Origin: Pyronema omphalodes
Lineage: Eukaryota; Ascomycota; Pezizomycetes; Pezizales; Pyronemataceae
Reading direction: 5' to 3'
Length of the DNA: 64,000 nucleotides
Assembly (NCBI GenBank): GCA_024516155.1
Contig: JAJJXM010000027.1
Location: 180,001 to 244,000, forward strand
In this document: positions 47,016-60,420 of the stretch, piece after piece
How the letters are laid out: every line of letters begins with the position of its first letter
How positions within the stretch are numbered: position 1 is the stretch's first letter
Program-made: the position numbers and the translations under genes
Notes under the pieces: generated by a model
Told to the model about the DNA's origin: nothing
Databases searched by the model: none
The model's input: only the letters and a program-made list of their open reading frames with translations

Positions 47016-48123
47016 CTACTCTCCATCCCCCACAACCACCTTCCTCAACTCCTCATCCCTAACCCAATCCACGCCACTCTCGACAACAACAGCTCTCGTA
47101 ACACCCGCAATAACATCCCATTTCCGTTTCGCAACCCGATAAGCTTCCTCTGCCTTTCTATATTCCGGCGTTTTTTGCATTTCCTTTTCTTTCTCTCGCT
47201 GCTTTGATAGCCGGAGGATTTCGGCTGCGAGGTCTTGGTTGTGCTGTGAGAGGGATATGGTTTGAGTTTGCAGAGCGGTGAGCTGTGATTGCCGTTGCTG
47301 GAGCAGCGTGGAGAGGTGCGCGTGTGTACTGGAGAGTTGGTCGCGGCGGGAAAGGAGGGGGAGAAGAGATCTGGAGGAGAGGTTAGTTGCTGGTTGATGG
47401 ATTTTAGAGAGTGCAGAGGGCAGATAGCGGGAGTAAGGGAGGGAATATAAACGATAAAAACGAATAGGATAAAAACCAGGAAAATTAAACCCAGTATAAA
47501 GGGTGCGAAATAAAATTAAAAAAAGAAGAAACATACCGTTGTCTCCTGGGTGTATCTTTGTTAGGATATATAGCCCCTAATATGGGATCACCCGCTAACG
47601 TTGCTTCGATCGTCATCTCTTTAAACCTCAGGTTCGCTATTGCTTCTATCAATTGCTCTTGGAGCTCTTTTTCTGTTTAGCATTAGTTTCGTAATCCCCA
47701 TATTCCTTATTCCTTATTCCTTATTCCGCATACTCCCCCAATCCAAAAAATCAATAACCACACCACAATCCCCCTTCAAAAGAAAAAAATATACATACCA
47801 CTTTCCCCCTCTCCCTCTCTCTTTCCATCATCACCCTCCCCCTCTTTATCCATCTCAGCCAAAGCCTTCAAAACCTCCAACCTAACCTCAAGATCCCGTA
47901 ACTTATCCCAAAGACTTAACAACAACAACTCCTGATCCCCTAGAGTCTCCTGTTCCAGCTCATATGCGGCATCTCGGCTTATACCAGAGGAATTAGTTGT
48001 AGTTGTAGTTGTAGTTGTAGTCACGGATTTTCCAGGATGCCGTGATTTTAGCTTTGCGAAACCGATGGGATGTGATTGTGTGGAAAGTAGTAGGGGGAGA
48101 AGAGTTTGTTGGAGGGTATCCAT
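47016..48123 (-). CDS. CENP-H-like inner kinetochore protein (Fta3/Mcm16 type)
   Basis: Probable constitutive-centromere-network subunit. Three exons on the minus strand: 47799-48123, 47537-47672 and 47016-47370. The introns are 126 and 166 bp. The product is 271 aa, starting MDTLQQTLLPLLLSTQ. Exon 2 gives IEATLAGDPILGAIYPNKDT, joined to SLLPLLSRRDQLSSTHAHLS. This resembles the CENP-H pattern (a block before a conserved LLPLIxxRD segment), then a coiled coil (about 165-225). The end, RKWDVIAGVTRAVVVESGVD followed by WVRDEELRKVVV, matches the C-terminal CENP-H signature. An acidic/Lys stretch and a Thr run (codons from a GTAGTT repeat at 47997-48020) mark variable regions. The longer upstream open frame to 48564 is repeat-derived. 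Confidence 0.68.
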
Positions 48124-50497
48124 TGCGGTGTGGTGTGGGTTGGTGGGTTGGTGGGTGTATAGAGTGCCTTGGGGGAGCTGTAGCGAGTGGTGTAATGAGC
48201 GGGGATGTAGTGAGCGAACCAGTGGGGTACTGGTACTGGTGCGGTGGTGCGGTGATGCAGCAGTGGGGTACGAAATGCGAAATGCGAAATGCGAAATGCG
48301 AGTACGAAGTACGAAGTACGAAGTGCGAGTGCGAAGTGCAAAGTGTAAACAGCAGGGTATCGATCTCAGTATCTGTATCAGTATCGGTATCGGTAACTTG
48401 ACGGGATACGCGTGGTTTCGTATCGAAAGTGCGGAATTGTAGCGATTGGATTCTAGGGTACGCGTTCGATCGTGGGATACGTATGGTGAGGAGGACGCGT
48501 TGCCGCGTTGCCGCGTTGCCGCGTTGCCGCGTTGATGCGTTGCTGCGTTGCGCGTGTGCACCATGGCCTGGGTTGGCTTAGGTTGTGCATGAATACATAG
48601 GTGGGAAGGAAGTATGCGGCATGGGGTATCATCTAGATTGCATACATATGTTACTTAGCTACACTCGTCACTACTGCTATGTTGATGATCAGGCACGAGT
48701 AAGCATCAATTCCATATACCCCATAGATTACTGTCCGTCTGTCTGTATATGAAGCCACCCCATAAACCCAAACCATAAAGCAACGGTAATAGACGCAGCG
48801 GCCCAACCCGGGAAGCAGACGTAATTACAATCCTCCCCATTATCAAAATCCGGAATCCGGGGATTATATGGTTCACCATTATCAAAAGCTTATTTCTGTA
48901 TATCTATATCCAAACCTTATTCCAATCCCACGGCACTTGAAACTCTTTCTCCATAAACCCCAAGCAACAAATTACTCTATCGATAACACATAGCCCATAA
49001 AGTATCAACAACAAATAACAAACCATAACAAACCATAACAAAGCCATTCCAATAGACCCAACCCAGATCAAGCAAAAAAAAGAGAAATACATATATAAAA
49101 GAAGCACTTATCCTAATATAGTCACTATACATATTAAATAGTTCCCAAGATTTCTAGGGAATCACACGATATGTATTAAAGGACGGGAGGGGTGCATGTG
49201 GCGTTCCTTGTAAAGTCTACTGCATCCACCTTATAAATAAATAAAGTGATTTTATATATGTCGTATGGCGTATAGCGTATGTTGTATGTTGTATGGCGTA
49301 TACAGTATCGAGTCACAGATAAACAATATATTCTTGATACGTAGATTGCTTCAAACCAGCCCCCTGATAACCCCTAACAATCTCTCTTTCGATATTCTTT
49401 ATTTTCATCCCAAAACTCCATCAAGATACCTTTATAGCTGCGTTAGATATATATATTCGCGATACTTAATCTGATGCCGCATATTTTATCCGGCCGATAA
49501 CCACCAAAGATACCACTATAGTCATTCCATATCTCTTTACGAAAATCCATTATCCTCCTCGCGCTATACAGTCCCTATTTTATCAATTTTTACACATAGA
49601 GAATTCGAACACTCCAGTGTCCAGTGTCTAATCTCCAGTTATGGATATAACATGCATATTACTATTCTGAATCTATTTTATTTTGCGAATCCCTAAGAAT
49701 CCAAATCCGACTCGGAATCACGTGGAAAACCACGATTCGGCAATCTTTTTTCATGATGCAGTTTCCGCTTTGTAAAAGCCACATTCTGATTGGCGCTACT
49801 GCTTTTAAGTTTATTGATGCAAAAGCATATCCGCAGCTATTTGATTACCCAGGCCTGATGTTGGCACGAGTAGGGAATATGGTTGATATGATGCCCATAC
49901 ACCCCAGAAAATATTCACAAACCCTCCATGGCCAGCCGCAAAAAAAGTTATCAAAGGATATTTTTTCAAAAGCAGTTCAATTTCCGTTTCCATTACATTA
50001 ATATCAATACCCAATGAAACCAGCAATCAAGAGAAAGAGAAAAAAAACAATGCGGTAAAGCAATTTAATCCGGCGCTGTAACCTGGCCTTAAACCTCAAT
50101 CTGCAGCAAAGAAAAATACCGTGATAGAACCATAAACAGTAATTAATACACCATGTCTCTTTCCATCCTTTATCCCATCATCTCATATCCCATACCGCCG
50201 GATGCAAATTGCCACAATGTACGAGCAAAACCAATCTTCTGATCAAAATACAGCAGACTCCCAGTAACACCAAGGAAAAACATAGTAAAAGTATCGAGAA
50301 GTTTTGAGTAGCGAAACAAAAAAAAAAGCAAAGCTAAGTAAAGAAAAAAAGCCCCTACCCAACCGAAACGACCAGCCAAATGTGCGATTTACAAAATGCG
50401 CAAAGAAAATAATAAACCTCGTAAAGAAATTCGATCCTGCATGTCTATGCTCAGTGATAACACCATTTCTTGGCTAAGCAAGCCATGTACTTCTAGA
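48124..50497. other. Intergenic, no gene recognised
   Basis: Begins with tandem words next to the CENP-H-like gene: GAAATGC/GAAGTAC repeats at 48270-48335 and GCGTTGCC repeats at 48496-48553. The remainder is AT-rich, ordinary-complexity sequence with short non-conserved frames. Confidence 0.6.
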
Positions 50498-53400
50498 TCA
50501 TGCTTCGCTCGTGCTGTTTCCGGGTCCGCCACCCAGGGGAGCTTTCTGTGCCTTGCGAGGTGCGCCACTCTTCTGCTCCTGAAATTGACCATTAATAGAC
50601 ACATTGCGCTGCGAAAGATCACTTGGGGCATTTGCAGAAGGAGTCGGTCGTTTGTTCTCCATGGATGCCGATGCTTTAATAGGTTTTGCTCCGTTCTGAC
50701 CGATGGATTCGCTCCTCGCCCTAACCTCAACAGCGCCATTAACAGGAGCTAAAGACGATAGAGCTGTGCCTGTGGAAGGTTCTTCGGTAACAGGCCCAGT
50801 TCCTTGATTCTTCGACTTTGATCCATTCCGGAAGCGGCGTTTTGTTTTTGAAGCATTTGCGTGAAGCATCTCCACATTCTCTTCTTCAGATCTTTGAACT
50901 TTAGTTGGGGCAGGGTCAGCAACTACCGTATCGGGAACATCGCTCTCAGCTCCATCACTAGGGGAACTCTGATCAGCCTCGAGAGTCTCATCAGAACTTG
51001 CGCTTGTTCCCAACTTTCTACTGCTCCTACGACGAACTCGGCGACGACGCCTTTTTGTTCCTGCTGGAGCATCCGACACAGGATCGACATCGGTTGCACC
51101 CTCTCCAGAGCTTTCGGGGATAATGGTCGTTGCGATACTTATGCTAGACGAACGAGTTACATCTAGCGTCGCGTATTTTTCGTCCACCTGCGCGTTTGTT
51201 GTGAGAGCAGTGTCATTGGTCGAGCTTTCAATTCCAATAGGCCCGGGTTCACTTCTGGCCTCTGTTGTGGTATTGTGATTGTCATCATTTGGTGAAACAA
51301 CTTCTTTCTCTACCTTCTGTGGTTGATCAGAGTCCTTGGATCCTGCTTCGGGTGCTGGATCTGGATCTGTGACAGATAGTCTTCTTGGTACAAACTCCTT
51401 CGCATCAGGCTTGAGCTGAAAGAGGGATTTAATTGGAACACCCACGTTACTAGCAGATCCATTAGGTATCTGAGGATGGGGGGGATTCTTCAAAATTCCA
51501 TGATTGGGAATCGCCAATCGAGGGTTAGTCGGAGGTTGAAGATAACCAAAATTCCAATAAGCCCTTTGCTCAGGAAGACTAAACGTTACAGTGGATGGTC
51601 CGCTTTGACGGTGGACACTATTCGATGATTCTGGAATCTGGAGTCTTCTAGAACCTTGAGGATGCATTGTCTCGAACTCATGCGCTTCATCCTTAGCGGA
51701 CATGCTGAATAAATCTTCAATGAGAAGAGGTTTCTTCGGTTCCGCAGGCTTGGGATCTGCGGGTTTGGACTGCCTGGACCACATACGGTAATACTTCCCC
51801 TGAATACCCAATAGCTCCTCATGGCTTCCACGTTCAATGATTCTACCTTCCTTGATTACCAAAATCAAGTCGGCATTCATAATTGTTGAGAGACGATGGG
51901 CCACGACGAACATTGTACGACCTTTAGCGAGTTGCTGGAACGCTTCTTGGATGTGTTGCTCAGTTTCCATATCTATCATACTGGTTGCCTCATCCAACAA
52001 GATTATCCTGGGATTCTTCAACATGGCTCTTGCGATGGATATTCGCTGCAATTCTCCACCGGATAATTTGATGCCCCTCTCACCGACTTTCGATAAATAA
52101 CCATCCGGGAAACTCATAATCTTGTCATGAATGGACGCCGCACGACAAGCTGCGTGGATTTCTTCATCCGTAGCATCAAAGTTGGCGTATTTCAGGTTGT
52201 TTATAATAGTATCATTGAATAACTGCGGGTCCTGTGGTACAATGCCAATGTGCTTTCGGAAGCTGTCCAGTTTTATTCCTCTGATATCATGGCCATCAAC
52301 CTTGATAGATCCAGATTGGACATCATAAAACCGATAGAACAACTTCAAACAAGTTGTCTTCCCACCTCCGGTTTCTCCAACAAAGGCGACGGTAGTTCCC
52401 GGTGCGACCCGGAAGCTCATATCGGATATTGCGAGCTTTCTGGAATCGTAGGAGAAAGTAACATTCTCAAATTCGATTTCCCCCTTGATGGTATCCAGGT
52501 CAATAGCATCAGGTTCGTCCTTCATGGTTGGCACTGTTTCAAAAAGTTCTAGTAGGCGCTCGGAATCCAACAGCTGAGTCTGTATCCTGCGTAGGAAATC
52601 CGCAAAGAAGGATAGAGGAACCGAGAGTTGGGCCCAATAAGACAACAAAGTAACAAAGCTACCGACGGGCCGCGCTCCTCTTGACACCTGATACACCGCA
52701 AGAAAGCTGGCGGCAAGCAACCCCAACGTAAATACAAGACTCTGCGATGCGCTGAGCACCGTAATTCCGATAGTCCATTTACGTTCAGCTGCCTGGTAAA
52801 GTTCAACAGCTCTATCATAGCGACTTTGTTCGTATGATACTCGGTTAAAGTAATTGACAGTCGTCCAAGAGGATACAGTTTCGATGAGTATGCCAACTTC
52901 ATTTCTTGCGGTGTGGTTTAACTCTCTTCTCAGCTTACTTTTTCTACCGCTTAATTTGGCTGTGACGTAAAGAAACGATACCGAAACGACGGCCACGATT
53001 AGCGCCATATACATATCGAATAATATGTAGAAATAAGCGAATGCAACGCATAAATCGATCATCATAGGACCGACTTGGAAAAGGAGAGTTTCGATGAATC
53101 CGCTGACGGATCTACCTTGATTGATTGAGCTCCAGAGTTCGCCAGTGTTCCTGCTGGTGTGAAAGTCGTAAGAGAGTGACATGACATGGTTATAAGCAGC
53201 TGTTGTCAAACTGCGATGGGAGTACTGATCAACTGGCAACCAGAGGTAGTTCTGGATGGCGGATACTCCAGCTCTTGACATCATGAAGCGATAGAAAACG
53301 TAAAGGCATAGAGGGGCCCACGGAATAGTTCCTTTTCGCGGCCTCGTACGTCAGTCAAACGGCAGACGGAAACGACAAGCATCTCGGGGGCAACTCACCG

Positions 53401-54443
53401 CCACCTTGCATCAAAGAATCTGTCACAACGCCCAGTTGATGAGGAACTAGTACGTTCAAAGCTCTTTCAACTAAAAGACAGATGCCGACCAGGGCCATGT
53501 TGAGTTGGAGTAACTTCTGTCCGTACGGCCATATATGTGGTAAGAAAATCTGCGCGCTCTGTGATTAGTTTCTGAACCCAAAATGCCATAGGATTCCGCT
53601 GATGACTTACAGAGTACGATTTGATGTACGTCCACCAGTTACCACTCTCTTTCAACTTCTTCTGCAGCCGGACCTTGGCTAGATTTGTGCCTTCAATATC
53701 GTTGTCCCATATTGGAATAGAACCATAGGTGGGTTCTTGGGTCTCGGGCACTAGCAATTGAGCAGCTTCCTCACCGGAGTTTTCCAGATCTTTTCTTCTT
53801 ACGATCGTCAGTCCGACAGGCATAGCGAAAAAGATGAAGAGTCGACATCCTTGAATGATAGTCCTGAAAAAATCGTATTTGCTGCGATCCGCAACCGTTG
53901 AAGTTATGCTGAGAGAGAGCAGAATAGCTTCTGCAACAAAAGAGAGGATCCAGGTGCCATAATACGGATACCAAACCGGCTTTTCCAAATCAATAATTGC
54001 AAGTTCCAAAAAGCCCCAGACCAGGATCGACATCAAAATATAGATCTAGATATCTTCAGTTTAGTGCGCCGATGCAACGGATGCCGAAGCTAATACAGAA
54101 CTTACCACATTGTCGGAAGTGGCCCACCATCCTTGCTCGACTAGGGCGTGCACACACATCAAAACAGCTTCAGCAACCTGGCAGAAAGATCCGAGTTAGC
54201 TTTTTTCCACTCTTACGAGCAATAAATGTTATGATAACTTACATAGCTTGCGATAATTATCATCTGCAAAAATACAAAGAGCCGCTTCTGATATGGCTTT
54301 TTTGTCGCGGTATCAGTCTTTAGAGACAAGAAACTCGCAGCCTGCGAGCCCAGAAACCAAATAAATAAAGCGGACGGATACACATAGTGAACGCTGCGAG
54401 CAACTGCGAGCGCAGCCTTTGACATAGCTAGAGCTTCAGCCAT
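50498..54443 (-). CDS. Half-type ABC transporter of the Hmt1/ABCB6 group with long C-terminal extension
   Basis: ATP-driven transporter; family members (fission yeast Hmt1, human ABCB6) export metal-chelating thiols or porphyrins across vacuolar or related membranes. Five exons on the minus strand: 54243-54443, 54106-54177, 53611-54045, 53399-53549 and 50498-53331. The introns are 65, 60, 61 and 67 bp. The product is about 1230 aa. An N-terminal extra membrane domain (about residues 1-230) precedes the six-helix ABC membrane domain; IFLPHIWPYGQ and LNVLVPHQLGVVTDSLMQGG come from exon 4. Walker A is GETGGGKTT (about 605), the signature KLSGGELQRISIARAML, Walker B RIILLDEATS (about 731), and the H-loop AHRLST. 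The last ~420 residues are disordered and Ser/Glu-rich, with a basic cluster TKRRRRRVRRRSSRK. Confidence 0.88.
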
Positions 54444-55800
54444 GGCAGAGGTACCCGCCGTCAAACAGCAGAAGCGATAAACAGAGGTCCTTGATGGCGC
54501 TGGAAGCTCCTGGGGCTTGTTTGTTGATTTGAAGCAAAAGGTTCTTGAAGATTGTTATTAGTAACACAGTCTCGGGCTGCAGTGCAGCGTGCAATGCAAG
54601 GTTAAGTTTGGTTGGGTCGTACTATTGTGAGAAGGCAACAAAGTAGGCTGAATGATGGGGCGACGAATGGATACCCGGGAAACGGTGACAAAAATCCGTG
54701 GACTGACTTTGGTGTAGCAAATAGCTCCGTTGGACACCGAAATGTGCTGAGTGAAGGGAGAGATGATGGACGAGACAGAGGTGTCGATTGAGGATAAGAA
54801 GAGGTATGTAGATGGAGGAAGAGCAACAAAAAAAGCTTAGTAGCGGCGACCGGAAGGCAGCAGAGCAAGCAATCAAGCAAGTTGAGGAACGTCAGACGGC
54901 CGGGCAGGTAATAAGACAAGCTGACAGACAGTCGGCACAGGACAGGACAGGACAAGACAAGACAAGACAGGACAGGACAGGACAGGACAGGGAGAAGCAA
55001 GACAGACGACGGGAGCAAAGACGGGAAGGGGAGGGGGTTGACAACGGGGGGGCAAATGCTAAAGGTCGACTGCCAGAGCGAACCTTTAGATGGCCGGCAA
55101 GCTACCACCTCACAATTAATCAATGCAGTATACCTCTGCAAACAGCAAACACTACGGCTGCGCAGGACATGCGGCTGCTCGCAAGATGTTTCGAAACGGA
55201 AGGCAAGGAATAGTTCGTATGTACGGACAGCCAAAGCAGCACGGCAGCATCCAATTGCAGCCCCAGATAACGACCACAGCAGGCCACGGATACAGTGGTT
55301 TTGACGGAGGTTAGGCGGTGGCGATTGGCCTATGTGAGAACTACAACCAGAATGCCTCGACAAAGAACTTATGCTACTTGTAACTATTTTTCTCTGCGGA
55401 GCGAAGTGGCAATAGGAATGAATCAAATCAGGGGGTGAGCGAGTGTGCTGTTGTGGTAGTGATGGTGGTAGTGATGGTGGTAGTAGTGATGGTGGTTGTG
55501 ATGGTGGTAGTAGTAATGGTAATGGTAATGGTAATGGTTGTATTGGTAGTGGTGGTGATTGCCTTGTATTGAGTGGTATTGAGTTGGGTATATGCGGTAG
55601 TGGGGTGTCGGTCGTTGCAACGCTGCCTGGTGGGGGCGATGGATGAGATGATAGTCCAATGCCGCACAGATGCATATTAACTCACAAGGCCGCCGGTACA
55701 CAAAAATGGTCTTTGCAATCACAATCCTCCATCTGATGTTCAACAACACAGACCACGACACCAGCTGACACCACCCTCCATCTCCACCACAAAAATCTTG
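54444..55800. repeat. ABC transporter upstream region with GACAG and GTGGTA repeats
   Basis: Contains a GACAG/GACAA pentamer run (54936-54992) and a GTGGTAGTGATG tract (55448-55556). The longest open frame on the minus strand (54602-55675) is Pro/Ser/Leu low-complexity that crosses both repeats. I regard it as non-coding. Confidence 0.6.
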
Positions 55801-58800
55801 CAAGAATCACCGATTGCGACAAAACATTTGGTAGAATATCCAGCGATACCAGGAACCGTCTCGACATCGATGATTCACACTCTCACTGTCACTGAAACTC
55901 GTTTTTCTATGTATAGTTTCTCACAACGGCATCCGAACTCTATCATTGGCTGCTGTTCACACCGGCGGTACCTATCTCCTGAACTCTATCGCCTATGTGG
56001 TTCAAATCCTGGAACACCCAGTCGAATTTTTTCTTCTGAGATCTCATGCTTCGGCAATCTGCTGTGTAATTGCTGTTGCAAAATCCTCTTCTCTAACTTG
56101 CCAATAAATTAAAGGTGTGCCAGACTGACTGATTCCAGTAGGGGCCGACGCGTGTGCAAAAAGCTTCCCTTGATGTCTTCATGAAGTCCCGCTTCTGAGG
56201 CGTACACGTCAGTCATCCATTCTCGTTATTGAGACCAGGTGTGCATGACGTGCATACCGAGATAGCTGCACCCAAAATTATCTCTGGCTTCCCCGCATTA
56301 AAGGACACTTCACGATAGCCTTGGATAGCTCTTCCCAAAACCATATAGGGTTATCTTCGGATGGCTTCGTACATACCCAGGTCCTTTGGGCTTTATATGC
56401 CACACGGTTGCTCACATCACCATTAAAATTCAATATCTTTCACCATTGGCTACCATGTTCAAAGGCAAATCTGGACGTTTGTCGGTTCTGCAGTGTACAA
56501 ACCTAGCACATGGCACACCCGGATAGCGACTACCGTACACAACTTCACAGCAGTTGCGGCGTTTCCTCTGCTTTGGTCCCTGGGCCAGTTACGAAACACA
56601 ACTGCTATCCGAGATCTACAAGGTTCCGCCTGTGAGTATGGGGATGGGCTTTTCTTGTCTTGGGCAAGGCCCATATGGGGATAGGGCGCGAAAATGACCT
56701 GCGGTTACTGGCTATGCACTATGTAAGTTATCTACTTACGCTTGCGTCGTCTATCAGGACACGCAAGGCCGGCAACCGGATACTTCACCTTGCATCATGC
56801 GAAGCCTGTTTCTTCAGTTACTCTGCTTCTGCCGGCCTCAGACATCCAGGTCAGATAATGAAAACCAATGGTATGGCGAGCCTTGCGGGTTTTTGCGGCA
56901 GTCGAGTTCTATGGATAAGCATTAGCTTCAGAAGTCGTGTTCAATTACAGGCTTTTATGCGGGGTAGACTCAGTTGTCTTGGACTCTAATGCGCCATTTA
57001 GCAGGGCTAGTCAGCGGCATTCCGATACGCTACAGTTTTTACTGGATTCCAAGCGATCTGAATCCAAACATCGATTAATCTGAATCATGCACGTATCCAC
57101 AACCAGAGGTCGATCCCCACAATATACATCACTCAATTGACGGCGCGAATAATGACTGTCATTCCGCATAAAGCTCCGTCAGAGAATGAGGCGGATCCAG
57201 TATATTTGAATGCCCCTTTTCACCGGATTTGAGCTCCGCAGATGCGCTCACCGCGCCTGTGCAGCTGAGGATTTCCGAGCCAGTGTTGAATCTGTTAGGC
57301 GCAGAATATAGGTGTCCAACCGAAGAACTTGAAGAATAACTTAGCAGTATACTTTCTATGGGGTTCCGACCTTCTGGATAGGTAAACGTTGGCCTCACTC
57401 AACGCACGCAGTTTGGTCCGCCAGTAAAAGGGTTCCACAGGATTTGGAAACTGTGACTGTAATTTACGCCAGGAACCCCCTTTCAGAATTCACTTTTCCG
57501 AGCAAAGAAGGAACATGCGGAGACATGTGGAGCTTATCACCGCATTTTACGTTCACAATGTTAATGCCTAGTGGTCGGGAGTTCCGAATAGAAGTCGGCA
57601 GGTACAGATCAGAATTTCTGTCAGGAAATACTAATGTACAATGCTCAAGAAGCAAAATTAGCGCAAAATGCCATGGTTTCGAAGCGGTATATAGGGAGCG
57701 ATTACATGGACGGCGTCGGCTGTAAATGAGTATCCCAATCCTTGCTATCCGGTGGGGATTGTATATCGCTCCGTATATAGGGGGTTTGAGCAGTCGGATA
57801 TGCGGTCATTAACTACGCTTTTCCTGGTCAATCTGAATGTACTTTATGTTCCTACAATGTCGCCTAATTCCATTCCAATAATGGGAAGTTATAGGTCCCA
57901 AACCAGCACAACCAAGCGAGCCACGTGGGAGCATAACTTCCCGCATGGCTGGTCATCTGGTCGCACTCGCGATGGTACGCCTATCCTCAACCTTTCATCG
58001 TCGGTGTACATTCGAAGTCAATATTTATCCATGGTTCATGCTAAAGATGCAAGAAGATTTGTTTCGAGGTTGAAATTTGGACGGAGCGGAAGCGAGATAT
58101 CGATGAGGGACCGTGCACTGAATCCCCACCATCAGGAGTTTACAACCTCTCAGCATCCGGAAATGGAGCGCAGCTAGTAATACAGACTTCATCGCTAGAT
58201 ATTATCGTGAATTAGATGCGCTCGTACAGATGCACATCCAGTTGGAAATCTTCAATACTAAACCTGGGTGTGATGCGTTTCATTCCTCGAATATGCAGGG
58301 TCTGGCGATGAAGAACGCCAAATAGTGAAATGATGAGCGGGAGAAGTGCAAGGAAGTCATATCACAAGCCTGTTTTGTAATTTTCCAACAAAAACCAGGT
58401 TTGCTAGCAAGCATGTGGTTGGTCAATCATACCATTCAATATATGTTTTACCGCTTGAACGACCTGCATTTGAAACTGCTTCATATAGCCTTTGAAGACA
58501 TGAGGTCGTGTTAAGGTTGGCGGCTCTACATATGCCAAGATCGGTACCGGTTGTTACCTAGAACAAAATCATTTCTGGCTGTTCCTGGATCTCGGATACC
58601 TCTTACTTTTCACCAACAATTTCCATCTTCAGGCAGAATGGTTTCCGGTCAGCCCGAGAAGACAAACATACATTCACAACATTTAGGGGAAACAAAAGGC
58701 TTTACCATGTACGTTTTCGCTTCCCGGGCCCCCGATGCCGAACCCCAGTCAGTTGTTCGGAAGGTTCCACAAATATGCACATTTAGATCTTGTTTGACAT

Positions 58801-60420
58801 AGAATAATGTGATAGGAAGAGATCGCTGCACCTTCATCTGCATTGATACCCGACACAGTGGAAACCTAACAAACAACAACTGCACATCTCTGTACGGCGG
58901 CAGTTGGCTGGCTGACGGTATGTAGCAGAGTCAATTGGGATTTGCCTTCTCGTTACGGCACCGTTCGATCAACAACTACTAGACAAATCGTTCACATCGA
59001 ATTTCATCGAGCCCGCTCGCGGTAGCGTATGTGCCACGTACACTCGCATCGGTAAAGAAAGGCAAACACCCGCTCCTTCCGCGCGCTTTTATATGCGACG
59101 GCTATATGGATCCACGCTAAAATAAACGGATGGCGTATCCTTGGACCTCCTATGATTTCTGAAGAGACGAGATGGCACATGACCATACCATTCCTGAGCT
59201 TAATCACACCGGTTCTAACACGGAAATCCATTGGCACGAAATCGGACCGAACAGACTGTATTTAATTGATTTCGTTGCCGGTTTGTATGAATGAACGATG
59301 CCGTCATCGATACCGAAAAATGCTCGAAACACTCTCGTCCAACCTTATATCTCGATCTGAAAAGTTCACCTTCGTACTTGACACTTTCTACCGATTCATA
59401 GAGTCATGGCAAAAGCAGTTTTTTGAACTATCCACTGGTTCGCGTAAAAATACGCCGAGATCGGTTTGTGGCGCTGATACCGTGTCAGTAGCAACCGATT
59501 CATGCGGGATCTAATGCCGGTCGAGTTACCTACACTGCGCCATGTATCGGGTGGCAACTCGCACAATGTCGGCATGTCATCCTTAACGCCGCCATTGGTG
59601 AAATAAAAAATTCAAGGCGCCACTTGAAGCTTGATGGAGATTTCCTGGAGTTCTTTCAAAATTCGGCCTGACTGGTGTGTGAAGTGTGTACGAAAGATGA
59701 AAGGGCTTTCAAAGCTCACTCTATTGAATGTCTTTACGGTCTTTGCGGTAATTGCCTTCCGGAGTTGGATATGGGAACACGAGGCGGAGTCTTCTGACAC
59801 TTTAGTGATCTTGATGAATGGTTATTTGATCAAAGATTAATCAACTGAAAGTTTGAAACAATCTAGCATGAGAATCTCTCGGATTCCGGAATTAAGGCAT
59901 CAATAAGTACTTGTAACATATCAGTTATATATCTTCGGAATTCCGCCGGTCTATATTACGGCATTTGTGTTTGACGACTAAGATTACGGAATAATTTCAG
60001 ATTAGACAGGGTCGTTGGATTGCCAGTTTTACGAGTCATAAGTCTACACAGCCGCCTCAAAGAGGTTCGATTTGGTAAATTTCAGCCGCATTCATAGACC
60101 TAGCCGCCATTGAGGAATGGTGTGAGACAACGTGGATCAACGAAGGATCCACCTCAAGGAGGTTTGCGCTGTTTAAGATGAAGCGGCGGCGGTAGAGACA
60201 TATTATTGGGGGCTGTTGTTACTATTGTTACTCAAGGATTGCCTGCGCTGGTTGCATATCATCGCTTGTCTAAAGTATCCCGTGTGGCTGTCTAAATCTT
60301 TGGGAATGCATTATCATTCTACTAACCCGTATCCCGAACGCCGATCAATATTCAAATTGAACCTCTCTGGAACGCACAAGCCCTTTTTATATGGGAAGTA
60401 GAGCTTGGAAAAAGGCGTCA
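55801..60420. other. Long gene-free segment of normal complexity
   Basis: About 4.6 kb without any recognisable gene on either strand. Frames rarely exceed 100 codons (the largest, 57752-58177, matches nothing I know). Unlike the rest of the window it has almost no microsatellites or homopolymers. This is compatible with an old, heavily mutated insertion or decayed gene, but I found no terminal repeats or protein motifs to prove it. Confidence 0.5.

Noticed and set aside
48124..48564. Upstream extension of the CENP-H-like frame
   Set aside because: The extra residues come from GCGTTGCC and GAAATGC repeats; MDTLQQTLL at 48123 is the better start.
54602..55675. 357-codon minus-strand frame next to the ABC transporter
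   Set aside because: Pro/Ser/Leu low-complexity crossing a GACAG repeat and a GTGGTA tract; no domain and no splice context. Treated as non-coding.
55999..56009. GGTTCAAATCC, a perfect tRNA B-box word
   Set aside because: Flanking bases do not form a T-stem or acceptor stem, and no A-box lies at the right distance.
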